Assembly: GCF_003024195.1 (NCBI RefSeq)
Contig: NZ_KZ679044.1
Location: forward strand, 1-64,000
Source: Streptomyces dioscori
GTDB lineage: Bacteria; Actinomycetota; Actinomycetes; Streptomycetales; Streptomycetaceae
Direction: 5' to 3'
DNA length: 64,000 bases
Shown here: one piece after another, positions 41,707 through 49,551 of the stretch
Position numbering within the stretch: position 1 is the stretch's first letter
Layout of the letters: every line of letters begins with the position of its first letter
Translations under genes and position numbers: made by a program
The notes under the pieces: generated by a model
Database searches by the model: none
What the model saw: the letters and a program-made list of their open reading frames with translations, nothing else
What the model was told of the DNA's origin: nothing

Positions 41707-41724
41707 GCGGTGAGGTATCTCACG
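41707..41724. promoter_or_regulatory. GTGAGGTATCTCAC palindromic motif, copy 1
   Basis: GCGGTGAGGTATCTCACG, whose core is a palindrome GTGAG-GTAT-CTCAC. The same 18 bases with one change recur at 42666-42683 before an oxidoreductase gene. The 346 bases 41636-41981 contain no supportable gene. The form resembles CRP/FNR-type sites, but the regulator is unknown. Confidence 0.4.
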
Positions 41725-41981
41725 GCTGGGGCCCTGTGTGTTTTCGGGGCGGTGGATGCGGGGGCGTTGGAAGAGACGAGGGAAGAGGGCCGGAAGCCGG
41801 GGTCCGTCCGGAGGGACCGGATGGCGGTTCAACGGGCTGCTGATCGGAGAAACGACTCAGCTTGTCAGCGGAATACCACGTGATCGCTCAAGTCGGTGAA
41901 CCGTCCCATCATCCAGAAACATGATCGACGCGACGCAGTTCATTCCGGTCGGAAGAGATTCTCCGCCGGAAGGGATTGTTC

Positions 41982-42116
41982 ATGGCCGCGCTTCTTCGAC
42001 CCAGACTCACCATCGCCGCCGCTGCCGCCTGCGCTCTCGTACTGACGAGTCCTGCGACGGCGTGGGCCGGGGCGGTCGGGTCGACACCGGTGCGGACCTT
42101 TGAGCGCGGCGTTTGA
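41982..42116 (+). CDS. short exported peptide, possibly a truncated gene
   Basis: 44 residues from ATG at 41982, with GGAAGGGA upstream. It begins MAALLRPRLTIAAAAACALVL and reads as a signal peptide with a cleavage site near TAWAG, leaving about 15 residues (VGSTPVRTFERGV). That is very short for a secreted protein. Downstream in another frame, FEYDVGGMTMKHQ to CAHLYVTGCGQ (to 42285) could be a frameshifted remainder. It may thus be a pseudogene. Low certainty. Confidence 0.4.
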   Translation: MAALLRPRLTIAAAAACALVLTSPATAWAGAVGSTPVRTFERGV

Positions 42117-42318
42117 GTACGACGTCGGTGGCATGACGATGAAGCACCAGCGAGATCAGCCGGACGTCCCGGGGCAGACGCGCCCCGAGTGCAAGGTCGA
42201 TCAGTCGCATGACAACTCCCCCCGGACAGCGCCTCGTTATGGAAAGGCGTGTGCGCACCTTTACGTCACCGGGTGCGGCCAGTGAGTCGGTGTCGGCACA
42301 TTACGAAGTGAGCTGTTC

Positions 42319-42567
42319 TTGATTGATCAACAGCAAGAGCGCGGGCGAGAGCGCGAGCAGTCCGAGAAGTCGCGGCGACGGTCGGTCGGGATTGCCGCCT
42401 TCTTGGCGGGGCTCGTCGCGGCTCTCGCCTTCTTCGCCTTCTTTCCCGGGCTTCCGCACGTCATCGACTGGGGGGCGATCGTCGTCTCCCTTCTTGTGGG
42501 GGCGCTCGCCCGATGGGCCTGTCGGCGCTGGACGGAGAGGGGCAATAAGGGATCCCCGCGTCCTTGA
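42319..42567 (+). CDS. possible small membrane protein
   Basis: 82 residues from a TTG at 42319 with no clear ribosome site. A charged N-terminus (DQQQERGREREQSEKSRRR) precedes two predicted helices (VGIAAFLAGLVAALAFFAFF and WGAIVVSLLVGALARWAC) and a basic tail. Hydrophobic pattern and codon use look coding, but no family is recognised. The 202 bases before it (42117-42318) hold no other feature I can name. Confidence 0.4.
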   Translation: MIDQQQERGREREQSEKSRRRSVGIAAFLAGLVAALAFFAFFPGLPHVIDWGAIVVSLLVGALARWACRRWTERGNKGSPRP

Positions 42568-42581
42568 GGGGCGCGGGGAAC
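42567..42581 (-). repeat. dispersed intergenic repeat, copy 1
   Basis: Core GTTCCCCGCGCCCCT on the minus strand, within GAGGGGCGCGGGGAACGGCG. The same 15-mer lies intergenically at 47701, 52695 and 52780. These GC-rich repeats are common between Streptomyces genes. Confidence 0.6.
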
Positions 42582-42665
42582 GGCGCGACCGGCCACAGGG
42601 CGACCGCAGTTGACGCACGACCCACGCGCGCGGCGGCCGATCCACGGTCCGCGCGCGGAGGTTCG

Positions 42666-42683
42666 GCGGTGACGTATCTCACG
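42666..42683. promoter_or_regulatory. GTGACGTATCTCAC motif, copy 2
   Basis: GCGGTGACGTATCTCACG, 17 of 18 identical to 41707-41724. It lies 52 bases before the GTG of the oxidoreductase gene, so it could overlap its promoter. Confidence 0.4.
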
Positions 42684-42735
42684 CTCCGGAGGGCCTAGGG
42701 TGCCTGTCCGGACTACGTGGTGGGAGTGGGGCTCT

Positions 42736-43413
42736 GTGAAGGTGATCCTCTTCGGGGCGACCGGGATGGTCGGGCGCGGAGTTCTGCGGGAGTGTCTCCG
42801 GGACGCGGCGGTCGAGAGCGTGCTGGTGGTCGGCCGCACGGCGGTCGGCGTCACGCATCCGAAACTGCGGGAGGTCGTACGGGCCGACCTCACCGATCTC
42901 GCTGATCCCGACGGCCTTGAGGGCGAACTCTCCGGGTACGACGCCTGTTTCTTCTGCCTTGGAGTCTCCTCCGCGGGTATGAAGGAGGCCGCGTACCGCG
43001 AGGTCACGTACGACCTCACGCTCTCCGTGGCGCGCGCCCTGGCCGCGGCGAGTCCGGGACTGGCCTTCTGTTACGTGTCCGGGCAGGGGACTGACAGCTC
43101 CGCGCGCGGGCGGGTGATGTGGGCGCGGGTCAAGGGGGAGACGGAGAACGCGCTGCTCGCGCTGGACGGAGTGGACGCGTACATGTTCCGGCCGGGGCTC
43201 ATCCAGCCGCTGCACGGGATCACGTCCAAGACGCGGCTCTACCGTGCGGTCTACGCGGCGACCGGGCGTCTGCTGCCCCTCCTGCGGAAGCTCGCGCCCC
43301 GCTCGATCACCACTACGGAGCAGGTGGGCCTGGCGATGGTCGCCGTGGCGCGCGGCGAGTCCGGGGTCCGGGTGCTGGAGACCGAGGAGATCAACAGGCT
43401 CGCGGGGGCGTGA
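42736..43413 (+). CDS. NAD(P)-binding NmrA-like/SDR protein
   Basis: 225 residues from a GTG at 42736 with GGGAG upstream. A Rossmann motif (VILFGATGMVGRGVLRECL) opens the protein; GYDACFFCLGVSS and YVSGQGTDSS follow, and KGETENALLALDGVDAYMFRPGLI is the atypical short-chain dehydrogenase pattern. Family members are NmrA-like regulators or oxidoreductases with unknown substrates. It is monocistronic and followed by a hairpin at 43416. Confidence 0.85.
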   Translation: MKVILFGATGMVGRGVLRECLRDAAVESVLVVGRTAVGVTHPKLREVVRADLTDLADPDGLEGELSGYDACFFCLGVSSAGMKEAAYREVTYDLTLSVARALAAASPGLAFCYVSGQGTDSSARGRVMWARVKGETENALLALDGVDAYMFRPGLIQPLHGITSKTRLYRAVYAATGRLLPLLRKLAPRSITTTEQVGLAMVAVARGESGVRVLETEEINRLAGA

Positions 43414-43415
43414 CG

Positions 43416-43443
43416 CGCGCCCCGTCCGTAGCGGCGGGGCGCG
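43416..43443 (+). terminator. hairpin after the NmrA-like gene
   Basis: CGCGCCCCG (43416-43424) pairs perfectly with CGGGGCGCG (43435-43443), loop of ten bases. It begins three bases after the stop codon. No T-run. Confidence 0.65.
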
Positions 43444-43488
43444 GGTCCATGTGGTGATGTGCGGTCGTGTCCTGGGTGCCGCCAGGCG

Positions 43489-44148
43489 TCAGGCGGCCTT
43501 CGGGGCGAGCTGCTCGGCGAGGGTCCGTCCCTTGGCGGCCGCGTCCTCAAGGGCCTTGTCGCGGGACGCCTCGAAGAGCGGGACCAGGTCGGCGAGCGCC
43601 GGCATGTGGGGGGCCATCGTGAGCTCCGGGACGATGAACTCGACGTCCAGGCCGAGCATGTCCTTGAGGACGGCCCCCAGGTAGTTCTGTACGTACTCGT
43701 AGCCCTCGCGGGGCGTGCCGGGACCGTAGGCGCCGCCGCGGCTGGCCACGATGGTGACCGGGGTGCCCTTGGCGGACTGGGTGTCGCCCGCGGTGCGGCC
43801 GACGACGATCACGTTGTCCAGCCAGGCCTTCAGGGTCGACGGGATCGAGAAGTTGTACATGGGCGCGCCGATCAGGACGGCGTCCGCCTGCTCCAGTTCC
43901 TCGATGAACTCCAGGCGCGCGGCGAAGGCCGCGGCCTGCTCCGGGGTGTGCTCCGACGGGTCGGCGAAGACGGCGCTGTGGGCGTCGGCGGTGATGTGCG
44001 GGACCGGGTTCGCGGAGAGGTCGCGGTAGATCACGGTGCCCTCCGGGTGCTGCTCCTCCCAGGCCTTGCGGAAGGCGTCCGTGACGGAGCGGGACGCCGA
44101 GGCGGAACCGGGAAGGACGGACGAGTCCACGTGCAGCAGGGTGGCCAT
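43489..44148 (-). CDS. azoR: FMN-dependent NADH:quinone/azo reductase
   Basis: 219 residues from ATG at 44148 with GGAG nine bases upstream. It has a flavodoxin-like fold: LLHVDSSVLPGSASASRSVTDAF binds the FMN phosphate, PMYNFSIPSTLKAWLDNV is the AzoR signature, and SRGGAYGPG lies in the flavin site. It reduces quinones and azo compounds with two electrons, protecting against electrophiles. It is divergent from the HxlR-type regulator, which probably controls it. Confidence 0.92.
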   Translation of the reverse strand: MATLLHVDSSVLPGSASASRSVTDAFRKAWEEQHPEGTVIYRDLSANPVPHITADAHSAVFADPSEHTPEQAAAFAARLEFIEELEQADAVLIGAPMYNFSIPSTLKAWLDNVIVVGRTAGDTQSAKGTPVTIVASRGGAYGPGTPREGYEYVQNYLGAVLKDMLGLDVEFIVPELTMAPHMPALADLVPLFEASRDKALEDAAAKGRTLAEQLAPKAA

Positions 44149-44277
44149 GGGGTTCTCCATTGGGGTGTGCGTCGGAAGCGTTCGATCGGAAGTGGTCGAA
44201 AGAGGTCGTGGCGAAGAGGGCGCTGTCGTCGTGGGTGAGCCGGGTCGGGGTCCACCCACGGCTGCGCTTTTTCGTTC

Positions 44278-44304
44278 GTAACTATGAATAACACAGGAGC
44301 TTAC
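44278..44304. promoter_or_regulatory. candidate HxlR operator
   Basis: The divergent gap between azoR and the HxlR gene has an AT-rich segment with inverted GTAA (44278-44281) and TTAC (44301-44304), within GTAACTATGAATAACAC and GGAGCTTACTTTTTT. HxlR proteins often bind GTAnnnTTAC-like sites. It is inferred. Confidence 0.4.
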
Positions 44305-44345
44305 TTTTTTTCATCCCCGTGCGGGACGGCAAGTACCCTGAAGGC

Positions 44346-44717
44346 ATGGCGGTCCAGGAAAACCACGACGCTGCGTCGTGCAGGCGGGTCGACGACGGCA
44401 TCACCCGTGTCTTCCAGGTGATCGGAAAGCGCTGGACGGGCCCGATCGTGGCCGTGCTCATGCCTGCCCCCGTGCACTTCGCGGACCTGCGCAGGGCCAT
44501 CCCCGGGATCAGCGAGCGCATGCTCTCCGACCGGCTCACCGAGCTGGCGGGCCTCGGCGTCGTGGTGCGCGAGGTCGACGAGGGACCGCCGCTGCGCGTC
44601 TCCTACCGGCTGACGGAGGCCGGTTCCGCGCTGGAGCCCGCGCTCCGGGAACTGGGCATGTGGGCGGAGAAGTACCTGCGCGAGGACGGCGGTTGCGCGG
44701 AGCAGTTCCGGAAGTAA
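44346..44717 (+). CDS. HxlR-family transcriptional regulator
   Basis: 123 residues from ATG at 44346. The single winged-helix domain contains GKRWTGPIVAVLM, HFADLRRAIPGISERMLSDRLTEL and GLVVREV-type wing residues (VVVREVDEGPPLRVSYRLT). A Cys near the N-terminus (DAASCRR) is where redox- or electrophile-sensing HxlR members carry their reactive Cys. The ribosome site is poor for this start; a GTG at 44319 is an alternative. It probably regulates azoR. Confidence 0.88.
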   Translation: MAVQENHDAASCRRVDDGITRVFQVIGKRWTGPIVAVLMPAPVHFADLRRAIPGISERMLSDRLTELAGLGVVVREVDEGPPLRVSYRLTEAGSALEPALRELGMWAEKYLREDGGCAEQFRK

Positions 44718-44776
44718 GCAGTTCCGGAAGCCGCGGAGCGGTGTCCGGGGCGCGTCCTCCCCGCTGAGCTGGGGTG

Positions 44777-44803
44777 TTTTCCACAGCCGCGGAGTTGTCC
44801 ACA
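44777..44803 (+). promoter_or_regulatory. pair of DnaA-box-like sequences
   Basis: TTTTCCACA (44777-44785) and TTGTCCACA (44795-44803), same strand, 18 bases apart. They lie between the HxlR gene and the DUF2252 gene. Confidence 0.4.
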
Positions 44804-44877
44804 GGGGCTCACGCGAATCGGCGCCCGGCGGTACGGTCGTCCCGAGTTGATGTTCGGGTGCGGGGGAGGCGGTTCGA

Positions 44878-46338
44878 GTGAGTGAGACCGGTGGAGCGGT
44901 GACCGGAGCGGCCGGCACGGCTGGAGCGGATGGGACAGCCGGAGCGGCCGGGACGGCGAGGATTCCCGCGGTGCGCGGGTTCGCGCCGTGGCCGGCGGAG
45001 GACTCGGCCAAGAAAGAGGGCAAGGCCCTCAGGGCACGCGTCCCGCGCGGCGCGCACGCGGCACTCGACACGAACGGCGACCGCCCGGACGCGGTGACGG
45101 CCGTGGAGGAGTCCGGCAGGGGCCGGATAGCCGAGCTCACACCGATACGGGTGGGCAGGATGGCGGCCACACCCTTCGCCTTCCTGCGCGGTTCGGCCGG
45201 CCTCATGGCGTACGACCTGGCGCGTACGCCCGTGACGGGCATCGGCGCCCAGATCTGCGGCGACGCGCACGCGGGCAACTTCGGCCTGTACGGGGACGCG
45301 CGCGGCGGCCTCGTCATCGACCTGAACGACTTCGACGAAACGGTGCGGGGGCCGTGGGAGTGGGACCTCAAGCGACTGGCGACCTCGCTGGTGCTCGCCG
45401 CGCGCGAGGCGGGGGCGGACGAGGACACCTGCCGCAAGGCCGCGCACTTCACGGCTGGTTCCTATCGGCGCACGATGCGGCTGCTCGCCAAGCTCCCGGC
45501 CCTGGACGCGTGGAACGCCATCGCGGACGAGGCGTTGGTCTCCCACGCGGACGCGCACGACTTGCTCGGCACCCTTGAGCGGGTCTCGGAGAAGGCGCGG
45601 TCCAACACCAGCGGACGGTTCGCGGCCAAGTCGACGGAGGCCGTCGAGGGCGGCGGGCGCCACTTCGTCGACGCCCCGCCGGTGCTGCGCCGCGTCCCGG
45701 ACGCCGAGGCCACGACGGTGGCGCTGGCGCTGGAGGAGTACCTGGGCACGCTCTCCCCGGACCGGCTCCCGCTCCTCGCCCAGTACGCGGTGCACGATGT
45801 CGCCTTCCGGGTGGTCGGCACCGGCAGCGTGGGCACCCGTTCGTACGTGGTGCTGCTGCTGGACCACTGTGACGAGCCGCTCGTCCTCCAGGTGAAGGAG
45901 GCCCGCGCGTCCGTCCTGGTACCGCATCTGAAGACGGCGGGTCTCCCGCTGCCGGAGGCCGAGCACGAGGGTCGCCGGGTCGTACTCGGCCAGAAGCGCA
46001 TGCAGGTCGTCAGCGACAACCTGCTCGGCTGGACCACGGTCGACGGACGCCCCTTCCAGGTGCGGCAGTTCCGCAACCGCAAGGGCAGCGTGGACCCCGC
46101 GGCGCTGGCCGCGGACCAGATAGACGACTACGCGCGGATGACGGGGGCGCTGCTGGCGCGGGCCCACGCGCACAGCGCCGATCCGCGGCTGGTCTCGGGC
46201 TACTGCGGCAAGAACGAGGAGCTGGACGAGGCGATAGCCGCGTTCTCGGTGGCGTACGCGGACCGGACCGAGGCCGACCACGCGGAGCTGGTGACGGCCG
46301 TGCGCTCGGGGCGGATCGCGGGGGAGCTGGGGGTCTGA
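44878..46338 (+). CDS. DUF2252 protein (kinase-like fold)
   Basis: 486 residues from a GTG at 44878. After an Ala/Gly/Thr-rich start come FRGSAGLMAYDLA, QICGDAHAGNFGLY and VIDLNDFDETVRGPWEWDLKRLATSL, which match the DUF2252 pattern. The GDAHAGNFG and DFDE elements resemble the catalytic loop and metal site of aminoglycoside phosphotransferase/kinase-like enzymes, so phosphotransfer is likely, but the substrate is unknown. Confidence 0.88.
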   Translation: MSETGGAVTGAAGTAGADGTAGAAGTARIPAVRGFAPWPAEDSAKKEGKALRARVPRGAHAALDTNGDRPDAVTAVEESGRGRIAELTPIRVGRMAATPFAFLRGSAGLMAYDLARTPVTGIGAQICGDAHAGNFGLYGDARGGLVIDLNDFDETVRGPWEWDLKRLATSLVLAAREAGADEDTCRKAAHFTAGSYRRTMRLLAKLPALDAWNAIADEALVSHADAHDLLGTLERVSEKARSNTSGRFAAKSTEAVEGGGRHFVDAPPVLRRVPDAEATTVALALEEYLGTLSPDRLPLLAQYAVHDVAFRVVGTGSVGTRSYVVLLLDHCDEPLVLQVKEARASVLVPHLKTAGLPLPEAEHEGRRVVLGQKRMQVVSDNLLGWTTVDGRPFQVRQFRNRKGSVDPAALAADQIDDYARMTGALLARAHAHSADPRLVSGYCGKNEELDEAIAAFSVAYADRTEADHAELVTAVRSGRIAGELGV

Positions 46339-46427
46339 GGGGCCGCCGGTCGCTCCTGCGCGGGCCGTCCCCGCTCCGGCCGGGGCAGGTTCGGGTGGCC
46401 GGTGGAGCTGTGGCCTAGGCTGGGCGG

Positions 46428-47636
46428 GTGACGACCCCGGAAGCTGAGCAGTCCCCGTCCGAGCCGCCGTCCGAGCCCTCCGCGGAGCCGGTCGCCGGTG
46501 AATCGCGTGCCGGTGAGGCCGGTGCGGATGAGGCCCCCGCCGGAACGGGTGCCGAGTCGCCTGCCGGCGGAGGTGCCGATACGGGTGCCGACACAGGCAC
46601 AGAGTCGGCTGTCGCAGCCGGTGGCGAGTCATCTGCTGATGCCGGTGCGGACGCCGAGCCGGCTGTCGCAGCCGGTGGTGAGTCGTCTGCTGATACCGGC
46701 GCCGAGGTCCGTGCGGAGGACCGTGAGGCCGGCGCCGAGGCGGCCGGCGCGGCAGGTGCCGTCTCGGACGCGGACGCGGGTACCGACGCCGGTGCGTCGG
46801 CGGGTGCCGTCGGGGGCGACGAGCCCGTCGGGGGTGCTGTGAGTGACGGCGGCGAGCGGCCCGAGGAGCGGCTTGAGCGGGCCGTGCGGGCGGCCGAGCA
46901 GGCGTTGATCGAGTTCGAGATCGCGGTGGAGACGTTCCGGGTCGAGGTGGAGAACTTCTCCCGGCTGCACCACCAGAGGCTCGGCCCGATGTACTCGCGG
47001 CTCGACGAGCTGGAGGCACAGATCGCCGAGGCGCGGGCCGCGAGCACCGGTGACCCGGAGGATGTGCGCAAGGCGAAGGAGGCCCGCGCCAGGGTCATGC
47101 CGATGCCGGGCATAGAGGAGCTGTTCCACGATTGGCTCGACTCGGACGGCCTGTCCCCGGAGGCCTCGGCCATGCTGACCGATCAGCCGGTGCGTCCGCC
47201 GCAGCGGGTGCGGCCGAGCGACGAGGCACGCAAGCTCTACCGGGAACTCGTCCGCAAGGCACACCCCGACCTGGCGCAGGACGACACGGAGCGCGCGCGG
47301 CGCGACGAGTTCATCTCCCGCGTCAACGCGGCCTACGGCCGTGGGGACGAGGTCCTGCTCCGGGAGCTGTCCGAGGAGTGGGCCGCGGGACCGGTCGCGG
47401 AGGAGTGGCGGCCGAGCCGTAGCGAGGAGCTCTACGCCCGTCTCGAATGGCTCGCTCAGCGCAAGGAACTGCTCGCGCTCGTGGCCCGCGAACTGGAGGA
47501 GAGCGCGATCGGCGGGATGCTCAAGATCGCGCCGGACGACCCCGACCGGCTGCTGGAGGAGATCGCCGAGCAGTTGCTCGCGCAGGTGAGCGAGCGGGAG
47601 GCGGAGCTGGCGGGTCTGCTCGGCAGCGGCGCTTGA
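46428..47636 (+). CDS. J-domain-like protein with acidic repetitive N-terminus
   Basis: 402 residues from a GTG at 46428. Residues 1-140 are acidic and low in complexity, with a duplicated segment (SAVAAGGESSADAGADAE and PAVAAGGESSADTGAE). A coiled-coil region (LERAVRAAEQALIEFEIAVETFRVEVENFSR) follows. Near residue 275-305, YRELVRKAHPDLAQDDTERARRDEFISRVNAAYGRGD contains the HPD motif of J-domains. The helical tail ends the protein. J proteins stimulate DnaK ATPase; the client is unknown. Confidence 0.82.
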   Translation: MTTPEAEQSPSEPPSEPSAEPVAGESRAGEAGADEAPAGTGAESPAGGGADTGADTGTESAVAAGGESSADAGADAEPAVAAGGESSADTGAEVRAEDREAGAEAAGAAGAVSDADAGTDAGASAGAVGGDEPVGGAVSDGGERPEERLERAVRAAEQALIEFEIAVETFRVEVENFSRLHHQRLGPMYSRLDELEAQIAEARAASTGDPEDVRKAKEARARVMPMPGIEELFHDWLDSDGLSPEASAMLTDQPVRPPQRVRPSDEARKLYRELVRKAHPDLAQDDTERARRDEFISRVNAAYGRGDEVLLRELSEEWAAGPVAEEWRPSRSEELYARLEWLAQRKELLALVARELEESAIGGMLKIAPDDPDRLLEEIAEQLLAQVSEREAELAGLLGSGA

Positions 47637-47700
47637 TCACTCCGTTCCCGCGGCGGCGGGTGCTCTGCCGTCCGCGGACCGGTGGGGGGCTGATCGCGCG

Positions 47701-47715
47701 GTTCCCCGCGCCCCT
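47701..47715 (+). repeat. dispersed intergenic repeat, copy 2
   Basis: Core GTTCCCCGCGCCCCT followed by GAAGAGCGGGGC, which can pair with the GCCCCG part. Located between the J-domain and rhodanese genes, 37 bases before the latter. Confidence 0.6.
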
Positions 47716-47751
47716 GAAGAGCGGGGCCGCGCCCCTTGGTAGCGTCGGGCC

Positions 47752-48099
47752 ATGAGTTTCGGAGCTGGTGTGCCCACGGTCGAGGTCGGGGATCTCGCGG
47801 ACGGAGACTTCCTGCTGGACGTCCGGGAGGACGACGAGTGGCAGGCGGGTCACGCCGAAGGGGCGCTGCACATCCCCATCAGTGAATTCGTGGCCCGCTA
47901 CGGCGAGTTGACCGAGGCGGCCCCGCAGGACGGCAGGGTCAACGTGATCTGCCGTTCCGGCGGCCGGTCGGCGCAGGTCGCCATGTATCTGAACCAGCAG
48001 GGCGTCGACGCGGTGAACGTCGCAGGCGGCATGCAGGTCTGGGCGGCCAAGGGCCGCCCCGTGGTGAACACGGAGGGACAGCCGGGGTTCGTGCTGTAA
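47752..48099 (+). CDS. rhodanese-domain sulfurtransferase
   Basis: 115 residues from ATG at 47752. It has FLLDVREDDEWQAGHAEGALHIPI at the N-terminal half and the active-site loop CRSGGRSAQV, whose Cys would carry persulfide sulfur. A single rhodanese domain, cytoplasmic. The sulfur acceptor is not evident from neighbours. Confidence 0.92.
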   Translation: MSFGAGVPTVEVGDLADGDFLLDVREDDEWQAGHAEGALHIPISEFVARYGELTEAAPQDGRVNVICRSGGRSAQVAMYLNQQGVDAVNVAGGMQVWAAKGRPVVNTEGQPGFVL

Positions 48100-48165
48100 C
48101 GGACTCCGGCAGTCTCGGGCCCCGGCGTCGGGCCTCGGCGTCGGATCTCGAACCGAGGGGGCCGC

Positions 48166-49302
48166 TCACCCCAGGGGGTGGGTGGCCAGCAGGTCGCCCA
48201 GTGCCTCCTCGTGTGCCGCCGCCGGGCCGAGCGACAGTTCCAGGTGCTTGGCCCAGGCGTGATACCGGTGCAGCGAGTAGTCGGTGTCCGCGCCGAAGCC
48301 CCCGTGCAGATGCTGCGCGGTCTGCACGACCCGGCGTACGCCCTCGGAGGCCCAGACCTTGGCGACGGCCACGTCACCGGACGCGGGCAGCGCCCCGCCC
48401 GCGCCCGAGCTGATCCGCCACGCGGCCTGCCAGAGGGTCGCCTCCATCGCGCGCAGATCGATGTAGCGGTCGGCGGCCTGCACGGCCACGGCCTGGAACG
48501 TGGCGACCGGGAAGCCGAACTGCTCCCGCTTTCCGGTGTATTCGCTCGTCATGCCGAGGACCCGCTCGCCCAGACCGAGGGCCAGGGCGCACGTTCCGGT
48601 GGCGAGCAGGTTCCGTAGCCCCTCCCACGCGCCGTCGGCGTCGATGACGTCACGGGCGGGGATCCGTACGGAATCCAGGCGGAGTTCGCCGAGCAGCTCG
48701 CCCGTCGTCGAGATCTGCCCGGCGAGTGTCACGCCCGGGTGACCGCGGGGCACGAGGGCGAGCACGGAGCGGCCCGTGCCGGCACTGAGCGCGGGTACGA
48801 GGACGAAGTCGGCGTTCTGCGCCCAGGGAACGGCCGTCTGGAGCCCGTCCAGCACCCACGCGCCGTTCTCCTGCCGTGCCGTGACGGCGAGTTCGGCGCC
48901 GTCGTGCCCGGTACGTCCGTTCGCGGCGACCGTCAGCACCAGCTCGCCCCGGCCGGCCCGTGCGAGCAGGTCGGCCCGCAACTCCTCGGCGCCGTAGGTC
49001 TGTACGGTTACGGCGGCCGCCGTGCTCTCCAGCAGCGGAACCCTGGCGAGTACCTTCGCCGACTCCCGCAGCACCAGGCACAGGGCGACGGCGTCCAGGC
49101 CGGCGCCGCCGTGGCGCGCGTCGAGCAGCAGGCTCAGCAGGTCCGAGTCCGCGAGCCGGGCCCACAGCGCACGGTCGAAGTCGTCCGCGACGGGGCCCGC
49201 GACGAGCGCGGGACTCGGTACGCCGTCCGGCGCGACCCCCGCGAAGACCGCCTTCGCCGCCTCCACGGCCGCCTGCTGTTCCTCGGTGAAGGTGAAGTCC
49301 AC
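48166..49302 (-). CDS. acyl-CoA dehydrogenase family protein
   Basis: 378 residues. The order is N-terminal helical domain (FTEEQQAAVEAAKAVFAG), beta domain, and C-terminal FAD-binding helices (REQFGFPVATFQAVAVQAADRYIDL; QTAQHLHGGFGADTDYSLHRYHAWA). This is the divergent group that includes mycobacterial FadE27/FadE29-like subunits. Catalytic Glu is not obvious, and such proteins often work as heteromers. A KstR-like palindrome lies 51 bases upstream, hinting at sterol or acyl-CoA control. Confidence 0.9.
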   Translation of the reverse strand: MDFTFTEEQQAAVEAAKAVFAGVAPDGVPSPALVAGPVADDFDRALWARLADSDLLSLLLDARHGGAGLDAVALCLVLRESAKVLARVPLLESTAAAVTVQTYGAEELRADLLARAGRGELVLTVAANGRTGHDGAELAVTARQENGAWVLDGLQTAVPWAQNADFVLVPALSAGTGRSVLALVPRGHPGVTLAGQISTTGELLGELRLDSVRIPARDVIDADGAWEGLRNLLATGTCALALGLGERVLGMTSEYTGKREQFGFPVATFQAVAVQAADRYIDLRAMEATLWQAAWRISSGAGGALPASGDVAVAKVWASEGVRRVVQTAQHLHGGFGADTDYSLHRYHAWAKHLELSLGPAAAHEEALGDLLATHPLG

Positions 49303-49353
49303 GGTCCCGTCCTCCCGGTCGGTCTGACGCGTCGGTCCGGCGGAGCGTCAAGA

Positions 49354-49367
49354 TAGAACAGGTTCTA
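49354..49367. promoter_or_regulatory. KstR-like operator upstream of the acyl-CoA dehydrogenase gene
   Basis: TAGAACAGGTTCTA: perfect six-base arms with centre AG. It fits the TnnAACnnGTTnnA consensus of the TetR-family regulator KstR, which represses sterol catabolism genes in mycobacteria. It is 51 bases before the start of the divergent minus-strand gene. The regulator itself is not in the window. Confidence 0.55.
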
Positions 49368-49551
49368 CAAAAAGGGAACGGTGGCGTTCGGTGCCTTCGG
49401 AGCGTTCCGCGCCTTCGGTTCGGAGGGAGAGCGGGCCGTAAGGTGTCCACCGCTCAGCTGTGCCCCCTGGGCTGCGCCGTGCGGGTGGGGCTGAGTACCG
49501 TTCCGGTGCGGCCGTCGCTGTCGCGGCACGGGTGGCGGCAATCGGGCAGAC

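Noticed and set aside
44809..47019. A 736-codon minus-strand frame rich in Arg, Pro and His
   Set aside because: It lies across DUF2252 and the J-domain gene, which have clear domains. Its composition is typical of the wrong frame in GC-rich DNA.
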